A stretch of DNA of 11,463 nucleotides from contig JANWHI010000096.1 in NCBI GenBank assembly GCA_025450495.1, positions 1 to 11,463 of the forward strand, written 5' to 3'. The notes beneath the pieces were generated by a model. It did not search any database, was not told the origin of the DNA, and saw nothing but the letters and a program-made list of their open reading frames with translations. The stretch's first letter is position 1. Every line of letters starts with the position of its first letter. The translations under genes were made by a program, and so were the position numbers. Positions 1 to 7,115 of this stretch are shown piece by piece. This DNA is from Candidatus Dormiibacter sp. GTDB lineage: Bacteria > Chloroflexota > Dormibacteria > UBA8260.

Positions 1-2
1 AA

Positions 3-674
3 GCCCTCGTTGCCGCCGGTGCGTCGTACCGCGGCACAACGGTCTCGCGCCTGCACGACTCCGGCACCAAGACCTTCCTCGGCCACACCGGCAACCTGGG
101 CCCGGACGACATTGTCGACATCCTGCTGGCCCAGCCGGCGTGCGCGCCATTCGTCACGCGCCGAGCCATGACGTTCTTCGCGACGCCAAACCCATCGGAC
201 GCCGATGTCAACGCCGTGGCCGCGCAATTCCGCGCCAGCCGCTACGACATCCCCACCCTGATGCGGGCGATCTTCCGAAGCTCGGCGTTCACCGCATCGT
301 CGAATTACCGCTCTCTGATGCGTTCGCCGACCGACTACATGGTCGCCACCATGCGCGCGATGGAGCGCCCCGGGCTGGTGAAGACCGTGGTCAGGTCGGC
401 ACCCGGGATGGACCAGGTGCTGTACGACCCGCCCAATGTCGCCGGTTGGCCGTCCAACTCCGGCTGGGTGAGCTCGTCGACGCTGCTCACCCGCATCAAC
501 TTCGCCACCGCCGCGGCCGCCAATGTCACCGGGGCACCGGACCCGCGCGCTGCCGTCCCCACACAGCTCGACAACGTGCTCAGCCCGAGCACAACTGCCG
601 CGCTGAGCGCCGCCCACAGCGACAGTGACCGATGGTTCGCGCTGCTTGCCAGCCCCGAATTCCAACTCAAATGA
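3..674 (+). CDS. DUF1800 family protein, C-terminal part (5' truncated by window edge)
   Basis: The reading frame is open from the first bases of the window to a TGA at 672-674, giving about 223 residues. It matches the C-terminal part of DUF1800 proteins: a stretch reading KTFLGHTGNLGPDDIVDILL, then FVTRRAMTFF, a SPTDYMVATMRA segment, the characteristic LYDPPNVAGWP motif, and a closing LASPEFQ. DUF1800 proteins are usually around 450-600 residues, so about half is missing to the left. The family has no firm biochemical role; it is nearly always paired with a DUF1501 gene, as here, and is thought to be exported. The stop codon lies 10 bases before the next start, and the TGA overlaps that gene's Shine-Dalgarno, which suggests translational coupling. 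Family assignment is confident; function is unknown. Confidence 0.93.
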   Translation, partial: ALVAAGASYRGTTVSRLHDSGTKTFLGHTGNLGPDDIVDILLAQPACAPFVTRRAMTFFATPNPSDADVNAVAAQFRASRYDIPTLMRAIFRSSAFTASSNYRSLMRSPTDYMVATMRAMERPGLVKTVVRSAPGMDQVLYDPPNVAGWPSNSGWVSSSTLLTRINFATAAAANVTGAPDPRAAVPTQLDNVLSPSTTAALSAAHSDSDRWFALLASPEFQLK

Positions 675-677
675 GGA
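673..677 (+). promoter_or_regulatory. Shine-Dalgarno of the DUF1501 gene, overlapping the upstream stop
   Basis: GAGGA lies seven bases before the ATG at 685 and overlaps the TGA stop (672-674) of the DUF1800 gene. This supports the 685 start over an in-frame ATG at 625, and suggests coupled translation of the pair. Confidence 0.7.
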
Positions 678-684
678 CGCTCCC

Positions 685-1941
685 ATGACCGTCACCCGTC
701 GCGATTTTCTTGCCGCCGGCCTCGCCGGAGCGGGAGCGGGGATGATCGTTCCGCCCATCCTGGCCAAGGGCGTTTTCGCGGCAGGGATCGACGGCGTCCA
801 CAACAACCGCGTGCTCGTGGTCGTGCAGCTCGCCGGAGGCAACGACGGGCTCAACACCGTCGTGCCGTACGCCGACCCGGCGTATGCCACCGCCCGGCCG
901 ACGGTTGGTGTTCGCCCGGAGAGCGTGCTCCACATCGACAGCCACGTCGGCCTCAACCCGGCGCTGCCCAAGCTCAAGGCCCTCTATGACGGGGGCCAGG
1001 TGGCGATCGTCCAGGGGGTCGGCTACGACAAGCCCACCTACTCGCATTTCGAGAACCTGTACGTGTGGGAGTACGCCGACCCGCAGCGCCGGCAGACCGA
1101 CGGCTGGCTCGGCAAGCTTCTGGGCAGCCAGCTCGATTCCCAGGGCCATCCGCTGGCGGGTTGCGCGCTCGGCGAGACGAGCACCCCGCCCGAGCTCCGC
1201 GCCGGCAACGCCAGCATCAGCGTCATCCAGTCAGCGCCGGGATACACGGTGCGCGGCGGGTCCGGCCGGCAGGCGGCCGCCCCCGCGTTGTACGCGCGCA
1301 CCCCAGGCATCTATGGCGCCCTCTTCGACCAGGCGCTCGGCACAGCTGAATCAGGGATGAAGGTGCTGGCAGCCGGTGCCGCCACCTACAAGCCGATGGC
1401 GCAGTACGCCGCCACCGGCACCAGCCCGGCGGCAAACCGCCTCGGCAGCGCCCTCCAGCTCGCCGCCCAGATGATCGTGACCGAACCGACGGTGAAGATC
1501 TGCCACGTGGTCCTCAGCGGTTTCGACACCCACCAGGCGGAGTCGACGCGGCAGACCGCGCTGCTCGCGGAGCTCGATACCGCGCTCACCGCCTTCATGG
1601 CCGACGTCGCCGCGCACGGTCAGGCCGACCGGGTGGTGCTGATGACCTGGTCGGAGTTCGGCCGGCGCATCAGCGAGAACGGCAGCCTGGGCACCGACCA
1701 CGGCGCGGCGGCACCGCTGTTCATCGTGGGCAGGCCGGTCAAGGGCGGCCTCTATGGCGAGCAACCGTCACTGACCAGCACCATTGACGGCGGCAACCTC
1801 AAGTACACAGTCGACTTCCGCTCCGTCTACCAGACGCTGATCCGGGATTGGTTGCAGGGGGACCCGAAGGCGGTTCTCGGGGCCAGCTACGCGGAGCTGC
1901 CCCTGTTCAGCGCAGCATCGTCGGTCTTCGGCTCGGCGTAG
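685..1941 (+). CDS. DUF1501 family protein with Tat signal
   Basis: 418 residues ending at TAG. The N-terminus has a twin-arginine signal: TRRDFLAAG (Arg5-Arg6) followed by a hydrophobic Ala/Gly stretch and a likely cleavage region near FAAG, so the protein is probably exported folded. The mature part shows DUF1501 hallmarks: VVVQLAGGNDGLNTVVPYADPAY near the start, HFENLYVWEYADP in the middle, and near the end VVLMTWSEFGRR, then TDHG and an FIVGRPVKGGLYG segment. The family is related to the alkaline phosphatase/sulfatase fold, but no reaction can be assigned from sequence. The start at 685 is chosen because the Tat motif begins there and a Shine-Dalgarno precedes it. It forms an operon with the DUF1800 gene; the two probably act together at or outside the membrane. 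Confidence 0.93.
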   Translation: MTVTRRDFLAAGLAGAGAGMIVPPILAKGVFAAGIDGVHNNRVLVVVQLAGGNDGLNTVVPYADPAYATARPTVGVRPESVLHIDSHVGLNPALPKLKALYDGGQVAIVQGVGYDKPTYSHFENLYVWEYADPQRRQTDGWLGKLLGSQLDSQGHPLAGCALGETSTPPELRAGNASISVIQSAPGYTVRGGSGRQAAAPALYARTPGIYGALFDQALGTAESGMKVLAAGAATYKPMAQYAATGTSPAANRLGSALQLAAQMIVTEPTVKICHVVLSGFDTHQAESTRQTALLAELDTALTAFMADVAAHGQADRVVLMTWSEFGRRISENGSLGTDHGAAAPLFIVGRPVKGGLYGEQPSLTSTIDGGNLKYTVDFRSVYQTLIRDWLQGDPKAVLGASYAELPLFSAASSVFGSA

Positions 1942-1972
1942 GTCAGCCGCGCGGTCGCCGTCCCGCGACGGC

Positions 1973-1978
1973 TACGCT
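1973..1978 (+). promoter_or_regulatory. -10-like box, leaderless promoter of thioesterase
   Basis: TACGCT ends seven bases before the ATG at 1986. There is no Shine-Dalgarno. A start of transcription at or next to the ATG would make the mRNA leaderless. I see no convincing -35. Confidence 0.55.
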
Positions 1979-1985
1979 CCGCCGC

Positions 1986-2417
1986 ATGAGTGAACCCGTC
2001 GCGGAACCCTCGCCGAACGCGGAGGTCGACATGCTGGCAGGCAGCGAATTCCTTCGGTTGCTCGACATCCACTACGACGAGATGGGACCCACGCGGGTCA
2101 CCGGCTGGTTGGAGACCGGGCCGCAGCATCACCAGCCGTTCGGGATCCTCCATGGTGGGGTGCTCGCGTCGGTGGTCGAGACCTTCGCCTCGGTCGGCGC
2201 CTGGCTCGCCGTGCGTGACAGCGGGCGGGCGGCGGTGGGAGTGGCCAACGCCACCGACTTCCTGCGCTCGACCACCTCCGGCCGCCTGGACGTCGTCGCC
2301 GTCGCCGTGCACCAGGGCGGGACCCAGCAACTCTGGGATGTCGTGATCACGCGAGCGGTCGACGGCAAGGCGGTGGCGCGCGGCCACGTGCGGCTGCAGA
2401 ACCTCGAGGGTCGCTAG
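1986..2417 (+). CDS. PaaI/4HBT-type hotdog thioesterase
   Basis: 143 residues, the usual length of a single hotdog-fold acyl-CoA thioesterase. The signature is at residues 52-67: FGILHGGVLASVVETF, with His56-Gly57-Gly58 and acidic Glu65 in the position of the catalytic carboxylate of the 4-hydroxybenzoyl-CoA thioesterase (Arthrobacter type)/PaaI/MenI group. The C-terminal strands read LDVVAVAVHQGGTQQLWDVVIT and ARGHVRLQN, normal for the fold. Family members hydrolyse aromatic or other acyl-CoA thioesters; substrates include phenylacetyl-CoA derivatives and DHNA-CoA, and the substrate here cannot be read from sequence. It stands as a single gene: 44 bases after the DUF1501 stop, with its own -10-like box and no Shine-Dalgarno. 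The frame extends upstream into the DUF1501 gene, but the start at 1986 fits the fold and the promoter. Confidence 0.9.
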   Translation: MSEPVAEPSPNAEVDMLAGSEFLRLLDIHYDEMGPTRVTGWLETGPQHHQPFGILHGGVLASVVETFASVGAWLAVRDSGRAAVGVANATDFLRSTTSGRLDVVAVAVHQGGTQQLWDVVITRAVDGKAVARGHVRLQNLEGR

Positions 2418-2445
2418 CGCAACGTCGTACTCGCCTGTGCGGCCG

Positions 2446-2451
2446 TACACT
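2446..2451 (+). promoter_or_regulatory. -10-like box, leaderless promoter of nfeD-SPFH
   Basis: TACACT ends six bases before the ATG at 2458, with no Shine-Dalgarno between. It supports the 2458 start over the in-frame ATG at 2437, which lies upstream of the box. Confidence 0.55.
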
Positions 2452-2457
2452 CAGCCC

Positions 2458-2922
2458 ATGCCGACCGACTCGCTGTTCTTCGCGCTCTGGCTGGCGATGA
2501 CCGTGGCGTTCATCGCCCTGGAGGTGCACACGCAGGCCTTCTACGCGCTGTTCGTCGCCCTCGGGTCGGCGGCTGCGGCGATCTCCGCGCTGGCCAACGG
2601 CAGCCTCTGGCTGCAGGGGCTGCTCTTCGCGGTGATCAGCATCGGCGGCTGGTCACTGGTCCGGCCGACGCTGCGCGCGCGTTTCGAGCACTCCGTCCCG
2701 ATCCCGAAGTTCCTCGGCATCCAGGCCAGTGCCGACGGGCTCATCGGGCAGCGAGCGGTGACGCTCGATACCGTGGGCGACGAGCATCACCCCGGACACG
2801 CGCTGTTCGCGGGGAGTCGCTGGCTGGCCGTCACCGACCTCCCCGAACCGCTCGCCGCCGAGGTCCCTGTGGTGGTGGTGGCCGTGCGCGGGACAACGCT
2901 TCTCGTGCACCCCGCGCCGTGA
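2458..2922 (+). CDS. NfeD-like membrane protein, short form
   Basis: 154 residues. The N-terminal half is hydrophobic with about three membrane segments (roughly residues 5-18, 20-44 and 50-68; FFALWLAMTVAFIALEV, then FYALFVALGSAAAAISAL, then a third ending in SIGGWSLV). The C-terminal part, about residues 92-153, is a small beta-rich soluble domain starting with GLIGQRAVTLDTVG, which matches the OB-like NfeD domain (compare the G-x-x-G-x-A start of that domain). There is no ClpP-like protease domain, so this is the short NfeD1b type. NfeD proteins are genomic and physical partners of SPFH/stomatin-like proteins in membrane microdomains; the gene directly downstream is such a protein, 51 bases away. 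The role is probably in organising that SPFH complex. The start is set by the leaderless promoter. Confidence 0.87.
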   Translation: MPTDSLFFALWLAMTVAFIALEVHTQAFYALFVALGSAAAAISALANGSLWLQGLLFAVISIGGWSLVRPTLRARFEHSVPIPKFLGIQASADGLIGQRAVTLDTVGDEHHPGHALFAGSRWLAVTDLPEPLAAEVPVVVVAVRGTTLLVHPAP

Positions 2923-2958
2923 GCCGGATCCGGACGCCTCGAGCGACACCAAACCCAG

Positions 2959-2964
2959 AGGAGG
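2959..2964 (+). promoter_or_regulatory. Strong Shine-Dalgarno of the SPFH gene
   Basis: AGGAGG lies nine bases before the GTG start at 2974, within a longer purine run (2957-2969). It decides the GTG start. It contrasts with the unit-heading genes here, which lack a Shine-Dalgarno, and fits SPFH being the second gene of an operon. Confidence 0.85.
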
Positions 2965-2973
2965 GGAGACATC

Positions 2974-3939
2974 GTGCTTGACACCGGCAGTGTCGTGACC
3001 TTCGTTGTCATCGCAGTCGCCGCGCTGCTGATCATCATCGCCCTGGCACAGTCGATCAAGGTCGTGCAGCAGGGATACGTGGGCGTCGTCCAGCGATTCG
3101 GCCGCTACGTCTCGCCGGTGCGCCCCCCGGGCGTCACCCTGATCGTCCCCTTCATCGACCGCCTGGTCCGCGTCGACATGCGTGAGACACCGCGCACCGG
3201 TGACCGGCAGGAGGTGATCACCGCTGACAACGTCGCGGTCGCCGTCAACGCCACCATCTTCAGCCAGGTCGTCGATGCGCAGGCGGCGCTGTTCGCTGTC
3301 TCCAACTATTTCGTCGCCATCGATCAACAGGCGCGTACGACGCTCCGTAACGCGTTCGGCAACGTGACCCTCGACCAGGCGCTCTCCCAGCGCGAACGCA
3401 TCAACGCCAGCATGCAGGAGCAGATGGAGCAGGTCACCGACAAGTGGGGGATCCGCATCAGCCGCATCGAGATCGTCGACATCACCCCTCCGGCGCAGAT
3501 CCTCCAGGCTATGGCCCTGCAGAAGCAGGCCGACCAGGAGAAGCGAGCTCGCATCCTCCAGTCCGAGGGCCAGCAGATGTCGGCGGTCAACATCGCCGAC
3601 GGCAACCGGCAGGCGCAGATCAAGAACGCTGAGGGGGAGAGGCAGGCCAACATCCTTCGCGCCGAGGGCCAGCGGCAGGCGCTGATCCTCGAGGCCGAGG
3701 GTCGCGCCCAGGCCATCGCCACGGTGTACAGCGCCATCAAGACCGCCGCGCCCGATCCGACGCTGGTCGCCATCCTCCAACTCGACACGCTCGCCAAGTT
3801 CGCCGACAGCGACAACACCACCATCGTCGTGCCCGCCGAGTCGGCGGCCCTGCTCGGCGCCGCGCAGGCGCTGCGCTCAGTGATCCGGGACGCGCCGTCC
3901 TTCACCACTGAGGTCGTGACCCCGCCGCCGGCGAGCTGA
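2974..3939 (+). CDS. SPFH/Band 7 (stomatin/HflK-like) membrane protein
   Basis: 321 residues from a GTG start. One N-terminal membrane segment (about residues 6-26) is followed by the SPFH domain: VVQQGYVGVVQRFGRYVSPV, then PGVTLIVPFIDRLVRVDMR, the VITADNVAVAVNATI strand, and a YFVAIDQQARTTLRNAFGNV segment. Then come DKWGIRISRIEIVDITPP and a coiled-coil region (about 175-245) rich in Gln, Glu, Arg and Ala, with repeated AEGxRQA/AEGRAQA units. This is the standard layout of the stomatin/paraslipin group. These proteins form large ring or cage oligomers that scaffold membrane domains and can modulate proteases or transporters. The upstream nfeD is the typical partner. The tail is short, ending in Pro/Ser. 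It has no active-site chemistry of its own. Close family assignment (QmcA-like or slipin) is likely but not decided. Confidence 0.93.
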   Translation: MLDTGSVVTFVVIAVAALLIIIALAQSIKVVQQGYVGVVQRFGRYVSPVRPPGVTLIVPFIDRLVRVDMRETPRTGDRQEVITADNVAVAVNATIFSQVVDAQAALFAVSNYFVAIDQQARTTLRNAFGNVTLDQALSQRERINASMQEQMEQVTDKWGIRISRIEIVDITPPAQILQAMALQKQADQEKRARILQSEGQQMSAVNIADGNRQAQIKNAEGERQANILRAEGQRQALILEAEGRAQAIATVYSAIKTAAPDPTLVAILQLDTLAKFADSDNTTIVVPAESAALLGAAQALRSVIRDAPSFTTEVVTPPPAS

Positions 3940-3967
3940 TCGCGGCGGACGCCCGCGAGCCCACGCG

Positions 3968-3973
3968 TACCAT
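3968..3973 (+). promoter_or_regulatory. -10-like box of the IMPDH/GMPR-like gene
   Basis: TACCAT ends nine bases before the ATG at 3983, with no Shine-Dalgarno. Transcription would begin at or within a few bases of the start codon. Confidence 0.45.
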
Positions 3974-3982
3974 GGCCCGGTC

Positions 3983-5002
3983 ATGACCGCGGGTCCCCTG
4001 CTGCGCGCCCACGCCGATCCGCTTGGCGACCTGCCCGTCGCCTTCGACTACGACCACCTGTCGCTGGTGCCCCGGGTGTCGTCCTCGCTTCCCCATCGTG
4101 CCGAGGCTGACCCAGCGGTGAGGATGGGGCCGCTGCGCCTGCGCCTGCCATTGCTCGGCGCGCCGATGCCCGATGTCTGCGGTCCCGAGATGTGCGCTGC
4201 GTTGGCCCACGACGGCGCGCTCGGCGTGCTCCACAGATTCCAGCCCGTGGACGAGCAGGTGGCGGAGTTCGTGGCATCGCACCATGACGCGCCGACGACG
4301 GTGGCGGCTGCCGTCGGTGTCACCGGTGACTACCGTGAACGCTTCGTCGGCCTGTACGGGGCGGGGTGCAGGATAGTCTGCCTGGACACCGCCAACGGCG
4401 CCCATGAGCAGGTTGGCAATGCCATCGAGTGGATCCGCACCCAGGCTGATGACGTCTTCATCATCGCCGGCAACGTCGCCAGCGCTGAGGCCTTTCGGTG
4501 GCTGGAGGATCGCGGCGCCGACGCCATCCGGGTGGGCATCGCCGGCGGCAGCGTCTGCGAGACCAGGACAGAGACCGCCGTGTATGCGCCAACGCCGCAC
4601 GCTGTCGCCGAGGCGGCCCAGGTTCGCCGCCGCGCCCTGATCATCGGCGACAGCGGCATCCGTCACCCGGCGGACATGTGCAAGCTCCTCGCTCTCGGGG
4701 CCGACCTGGTGATGGTGGGGTCGGCGCTGGCCGGCACCCGCGAAGCGCCCGGACGGGTCATCGTCGTCGATGGCAAGAAGGTGAAGATCATGCGCGGCGC
4801 CGCCTCGTTCTCAGTCCAGCAGCAGGCAGGCACCGACGACCCGGGGTACGTCGAGGGCACCGAGACGCTGGTGCCCTACAAGGGCGGCGCCGACGACGTC
4901 GTGCGCCGTTACCTGGCGGGTCTGCGCAGCTCCATGTCGTACATGGACGCGCGCACGCTGGACGAATACCGCGACAACGTGAGCTTCATCATCCTGCGCT
5001 GA
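3983..5002 (+). CDS. IMP dehydrogenase/GMP reductase family protein without CBS domains
   Basis: 339 residues, a bare (beta/alpha)8 barrel. The start FDYDHLSLVP matches the N-terminus of the family. Residues 161-196 read AGNVASAEAFRWLEDRGADAIRV and then GIAGGSVCETR, with catalytic Cys192 in the GGSVCxTR loop. GDSGIRHPAD (222-231) is the IMP/GMP phosphate-ribose loop, and GSALAGTREAPG (246-257) follows. EGTETLVPYKGG and a RSSMSYMDARTLDEY tail are typical. There is no CBS pair between barrel strands, and the flap is short and lacks the Arg-Tyr dyad used by IMP dehydrogenase, which favours GMP reductase (GMP + NADPH to IMP + NH3) in purine salvage. The usual CTTR is CETR here. A CBS-less IMPDH remains possible. 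The 3' end overlaps the convergent GDPD gene by 14 bases. Confidence 0.85.
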   Translation: MTAGPLLRAHADPLGDLPVAFDYDHLSLVPRVSSSLPHRAEADPAVRMGPLRLRLPLLGAPMPDVCGPEMCAALAHDGALGVLHRFQPVDEQVAEFVASHHDAPTTVAAAVGVTGDYRERFVGLYGAGCRIVCLDTANGAHEQVGNAIEWIRTQADDVFIIAGNVASAEAFRWLEDRGADAIRVGIAGGSVCETRTETAVYAPTPHAVAEAAQVRRRALIIGDSGIRHPADMCKLLALGADLVMVGSALAGTREAPGRVIVVDGKKVKIMRGAASFSVQQQAGTDDPGYVEGTETLVPYKGGADDVVRRYLAGLRSSMSYMDARTLDEYRDNVSFIILR

Positions 5003-5696
5003 CAGCGCGGCGCCGTCGGGTCTCGGCCGCGATCGCGGCCATCATGCCGGCGGTGTCATCGCAGAACACGCCGTCGGCGCCATGGCGCAGCGTCCTCGCC
5101 GCAGCGCCCTGTGTCCGGGCGCCCCAGCCGAACAGCAGCAGCCCGGCGTCATGGGCGATCGCCGCGCGCGAGGGCGTGCAGCCGCGGTGGTAGAGGTTGA
5201 GCGCGTCCACCCCAGCGGCGCGCAACCCAGCCGCCCGCCGACTCCCGCCCTTGGTTCGCAGGAAGAGTGTCGGAAACACCAGGCGAACGTCGGGGAAGCG
5301 CCGCCGCCAGTGGGCGATCACGTCGAGGCGCCAGTAGGTGAGCCACAGCCGCGACGGATCCCCGTGCGCGCGCGCAAGGGCAACCACTCTCCCGACTGCG
5401 GCCGGCGCCGCCATGTCGAACGACAGGTCCAGGCGCGGCCCCAACTCGCGGAACACATCCTCGACCGAGGGCACCTGGACGGGTAGCTCGTCGCGGCGTA
5501 GGCGTGACACCGGGCGTCGCAGGCGGGCGAGCACACCCGGATGGATCAGCACCGGGACGCCGTCGGCGGTCAGCGCGACGTCGCTCTCGATGCCCGTCGC
5601 GCCCTCTTCGAGCGACCGCCGGAATGCCACCATGGTGTTCTGCAGATGCCGCGCGCTCGCACCACCGCGGTGGGCGAAACCGATCAGCTGCGACAC
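4989..5696 (-). CDS. Glycerophosphodiester phosphodiesterase-like protein, divergent active site
   Basis: 235 residues from a GTG at 5696. The N-terminus FAHRGGASA gives the family's HRG motif (His9-Arg10), then GIESDVALTADGVPVLIH supplies Glu37, Asp39 and His52, so the metal pair and second histidine remain. Three usual positions differ: the PENT motif reads LQNT (Glu to Gln), the HD after the beta-strand reads HP, and the lysine expected after the LSxD segment (LDLSFDMA) is alanine. The C-terminus keeps the barrel end (GADGVFCDDTAGMMAAI). Family members cleave glycerophosphodiesters to glycerol-3-phosphate and an alcohol; activity here is uncertain. An in-frame ATG at 5714 exists, but a -10-like box falls between it and 5696, so 5696 is preferred. 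There is no signal peptide, so it is probably cytosolic. Its end overlaps the convergent IMPDH/GMPR-like gene. Confidence 0.83.
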   Translation of the reverse strand: MSQLIGFAHRGGASARHLQNTMVAFRRSLEEGATGIESDVALTADGVPVLIHPGVLARLRRPVSRLRRDELPVQVPSVEDVFRELGPRLDLSFDMAAPAAVGRVVALARAHGDPSRLWLTYWRLDVIAHWRRRFPDVRLVFPTLFLRTKGGSRRAAGLRAAGVDALNLYHRGCTPSRAAIAHDAGLLLFGWGARTQGAAARTLRHGADGVFCDDTAGMMAAIAAETRRRRAVSAG

Positions 5697-5702
5697 TCGA
5701 CC

Positions 5703-5708
5703 ACGGTA
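5703..5708 (-). promoter_or_regulatory. -10-like box, leaderless promoter of GDPD-like gene
   Basis: On the reverse strand TACCGT ends six bases before the GTG at 5696. It lies downstream of the alternative ATG (5714), so it argues for the GTG start. Confidence 0.5.
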
Positions 5709-5735
5709 CGGCATCGCCCTGAGAGGGCCGCGGTC

Positions 5736-5741
5736 TAGGCT
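5736..5741 (+). promoter_or_regulatory. -10-like box, leaderless promoter of rarA
   Basis: TAGGCT ends six bases before the ATG at 5748, with no Shine-Dalgarno. It sits in a 51-base divergent spacer that also holds the promoter of the GDPD-like gene on the other strand. Confidence 0.5.
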
Positions 5742-5747
5742 TGGGCG

Positions 5748-7115
5748 ATGACCGACCCGCAGGCAGACCTCTTCGGCGACAAGGCGGCAGGCGGGCAGCC
5801 CGCCGATGCGCCCACCCCCCGCCCCCCGATCGCGCCGCTCGCCGCGAGGATGCGGCCGCGCACCCTGGACGAGTTCGCCGGCCAGGACGGCGTCGTCGGG
5901 CAGGGGAGCGTGCTCCGCCGCGCGCTTGAGGGTGAGCAGCTGCCGTCGCTGATCCTCTGGGGTCCCCCCGGAAGTGGCAAGACGTCGCTGGCGATCATCC
6001 TCGCCGCCATGTCGGGTGCGGCGTTCGAGTCGGTGAGCGCCGTCTCATCGGGGGTGGCCGAGCTGCGCAAGATCATGGAGCGGGCGCGAGAACGCCGTCG
6101 CATGGGCCAGCGGTCCATCCTCTTCATCGACGAGATCCACCGCTTCAACAAGGCACAGCAGGACGCCGTGCTCCCCGATGTCGAGAATGGCAACGTGACC
6201 CTTCTCGGGGCCACCACCGAAAACCCCGGCTTCGAGGTCAATGCGGCCCTCCTGTCCCGCGCCAGGGTGGTGCGCCTCGAGGGGCTTGACGAGGTGGCGC
6301 TCGGCACGCTGATCGACCGAGCCATCACCGACAGCGAACGCGGCCTCGGCGGCACCGCGGTCGTGCTCGACGTCGTGGCCCGCGGCAGGTTGATCAGCCT
6401 CAGCGGTGGTGACGCACGCATCGCACTCGACGCGCTGGAGCTGGCAGTTGCGGCCACTCGTGACGCCAACGGCCGAGCGGTCGTCGATGCTGCGGCAATC
6501 GAGGGGGCGTTGCAGAATCCATCGCTGCTCTACGACCGCGCCGGTGACCAGCACTACTGGCTGGCGTCGGCGTTCATCAAGTCGATGCGCGACAGTGACC
6601 CGGACGCGTCCGTGTACTGGCTGGCACGCATGCTCGAGGCCGGCGAGGACCCGCTCTTCTGCGCACGCCGCATGGTCATCCTGGCCGCTGAGGACGTCGG
6701 CCTGGCCGACCCGGCGGCGCTGGGGGTGGCTGTCGCGGCGCAGCAGGCGGCGCATTTCGTGGGCATGCCCGAGGGTTACCTGCCCCTTGCGCAAGCAGCG
6801 CTCTACCTCGCCACCGCGCCCAAGAGCAACTCGGCGATGCGCGCCTACAGCAACGCGCTCGAGGACGTGCGCGAGACGCTCCACCTGCCGGTGCCGCTGC
6901 ACCTGCGCAACGCGTCGACCCCGCTGACCCGGGGCATGGGCTTCGGCAGGGGCTACCGCTACGCCCACGATGAGGTCGACGCCGTGGTGGATCAGCGGCA
7001 TCTTCCCGACAGCCTGGAGGGACATCGCTACTACATGCCCACTGATCATGGCGCCGAGGCCGAGATCGCTGCGCGTCTGCAGCGCCTCCGCGCGGCTCTC
7101 GAGGCGCGCCGCTAG
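5748..7115 (+). CDS. rarA: RarA/MgsA replication-associated recombination AAA+ ATPase
   Basis: 455 residues, the normal length. Walker A is GPPGSGKT (72-79), Walker B ILFIDEIHRFNK (124-135, Asp128-Glu129), sensor 1 GATTENP (154-160), the arginine finger is in LLSRARV (about Arg171), and sensor 2 is in SGGDARIAL. The C-terminal half carries the tetramerisation region with IKSMRDSDPDASVYWLARML, then ARRMVILAAEDVGLADP, and YLPLAQAALYLATAPKSN. RarA (WHIP/Mgs1 family) acts at stalled replication forks, binds SSB, and unwinds DNA ends. The first residues contain QADLF (5-9), a match to the beta-clamp-binding pentapeptide, which would tie the protein to the replisome. The ATG lies six bases after a -10-like box. 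Its TAG stop overlaps that of the convergent TMEM175-like gene in a shared CTAG. Confidence 0.96.
   Translation: MTDPQADLFGDKAAGGQPADAPTPRPPIAPLAARMRPRTLDEFAGQDGVVGQGSVLRRALEGEQLPSLILWGPPGSGKTSLAIILAAMSGAAFESVSAVSSGVAELRKIMERARERRRMGQRSILFIDEIHRFNKAQQDAVLPDVENGNVTLLGATTENPGFEVNAALLSRARVVRLEGLDEVALGTLIDRAITDSERGLGGTAVVLDVVARGRLISLSGGDARIALDALELAVAATRDANGRAVVDAAAIEGALQNPSLLYDRAGDQHYWLASAFIKSMRDSDPDASVYWLARMLEAGEDPLFCARRMVILAAEDVGLADPAALGVAVAAQQAAHFVGMPEGYLPLAQAALYLATAPKSNSAMRAYSNALEDVRETLHLPVPLHLRNASTPLTRGMGFGRGYRYAHDEVDAVVDQRHLPDSLEGHRYYMPTDHGAEAEIAARLQRLRAALEARR

Noticed and set aside
625..684. Upstream extension of the DUF1501 gene
   Set aside because: It lies before the Tat signal and the Shine-Dalgarno and overlaps the DUF1800 end.
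3642..3722. Repeated AEGxRQA units in the SPFH gene as a DNA repeat or array
   Set aside because: They are the normal protein-level coiled-coil repeat of the SPFH family, with divergent DNA.
2653..3780. Long reverse-strand open frame (375 codons) under nfeD and SPFH
   Set aside because: Its Asp/Gly/Leu/His-rich sequence is antisense to the third-position GC of the real genes and shows no domain; nfeD and SPFH are firmly supported on the other strand.
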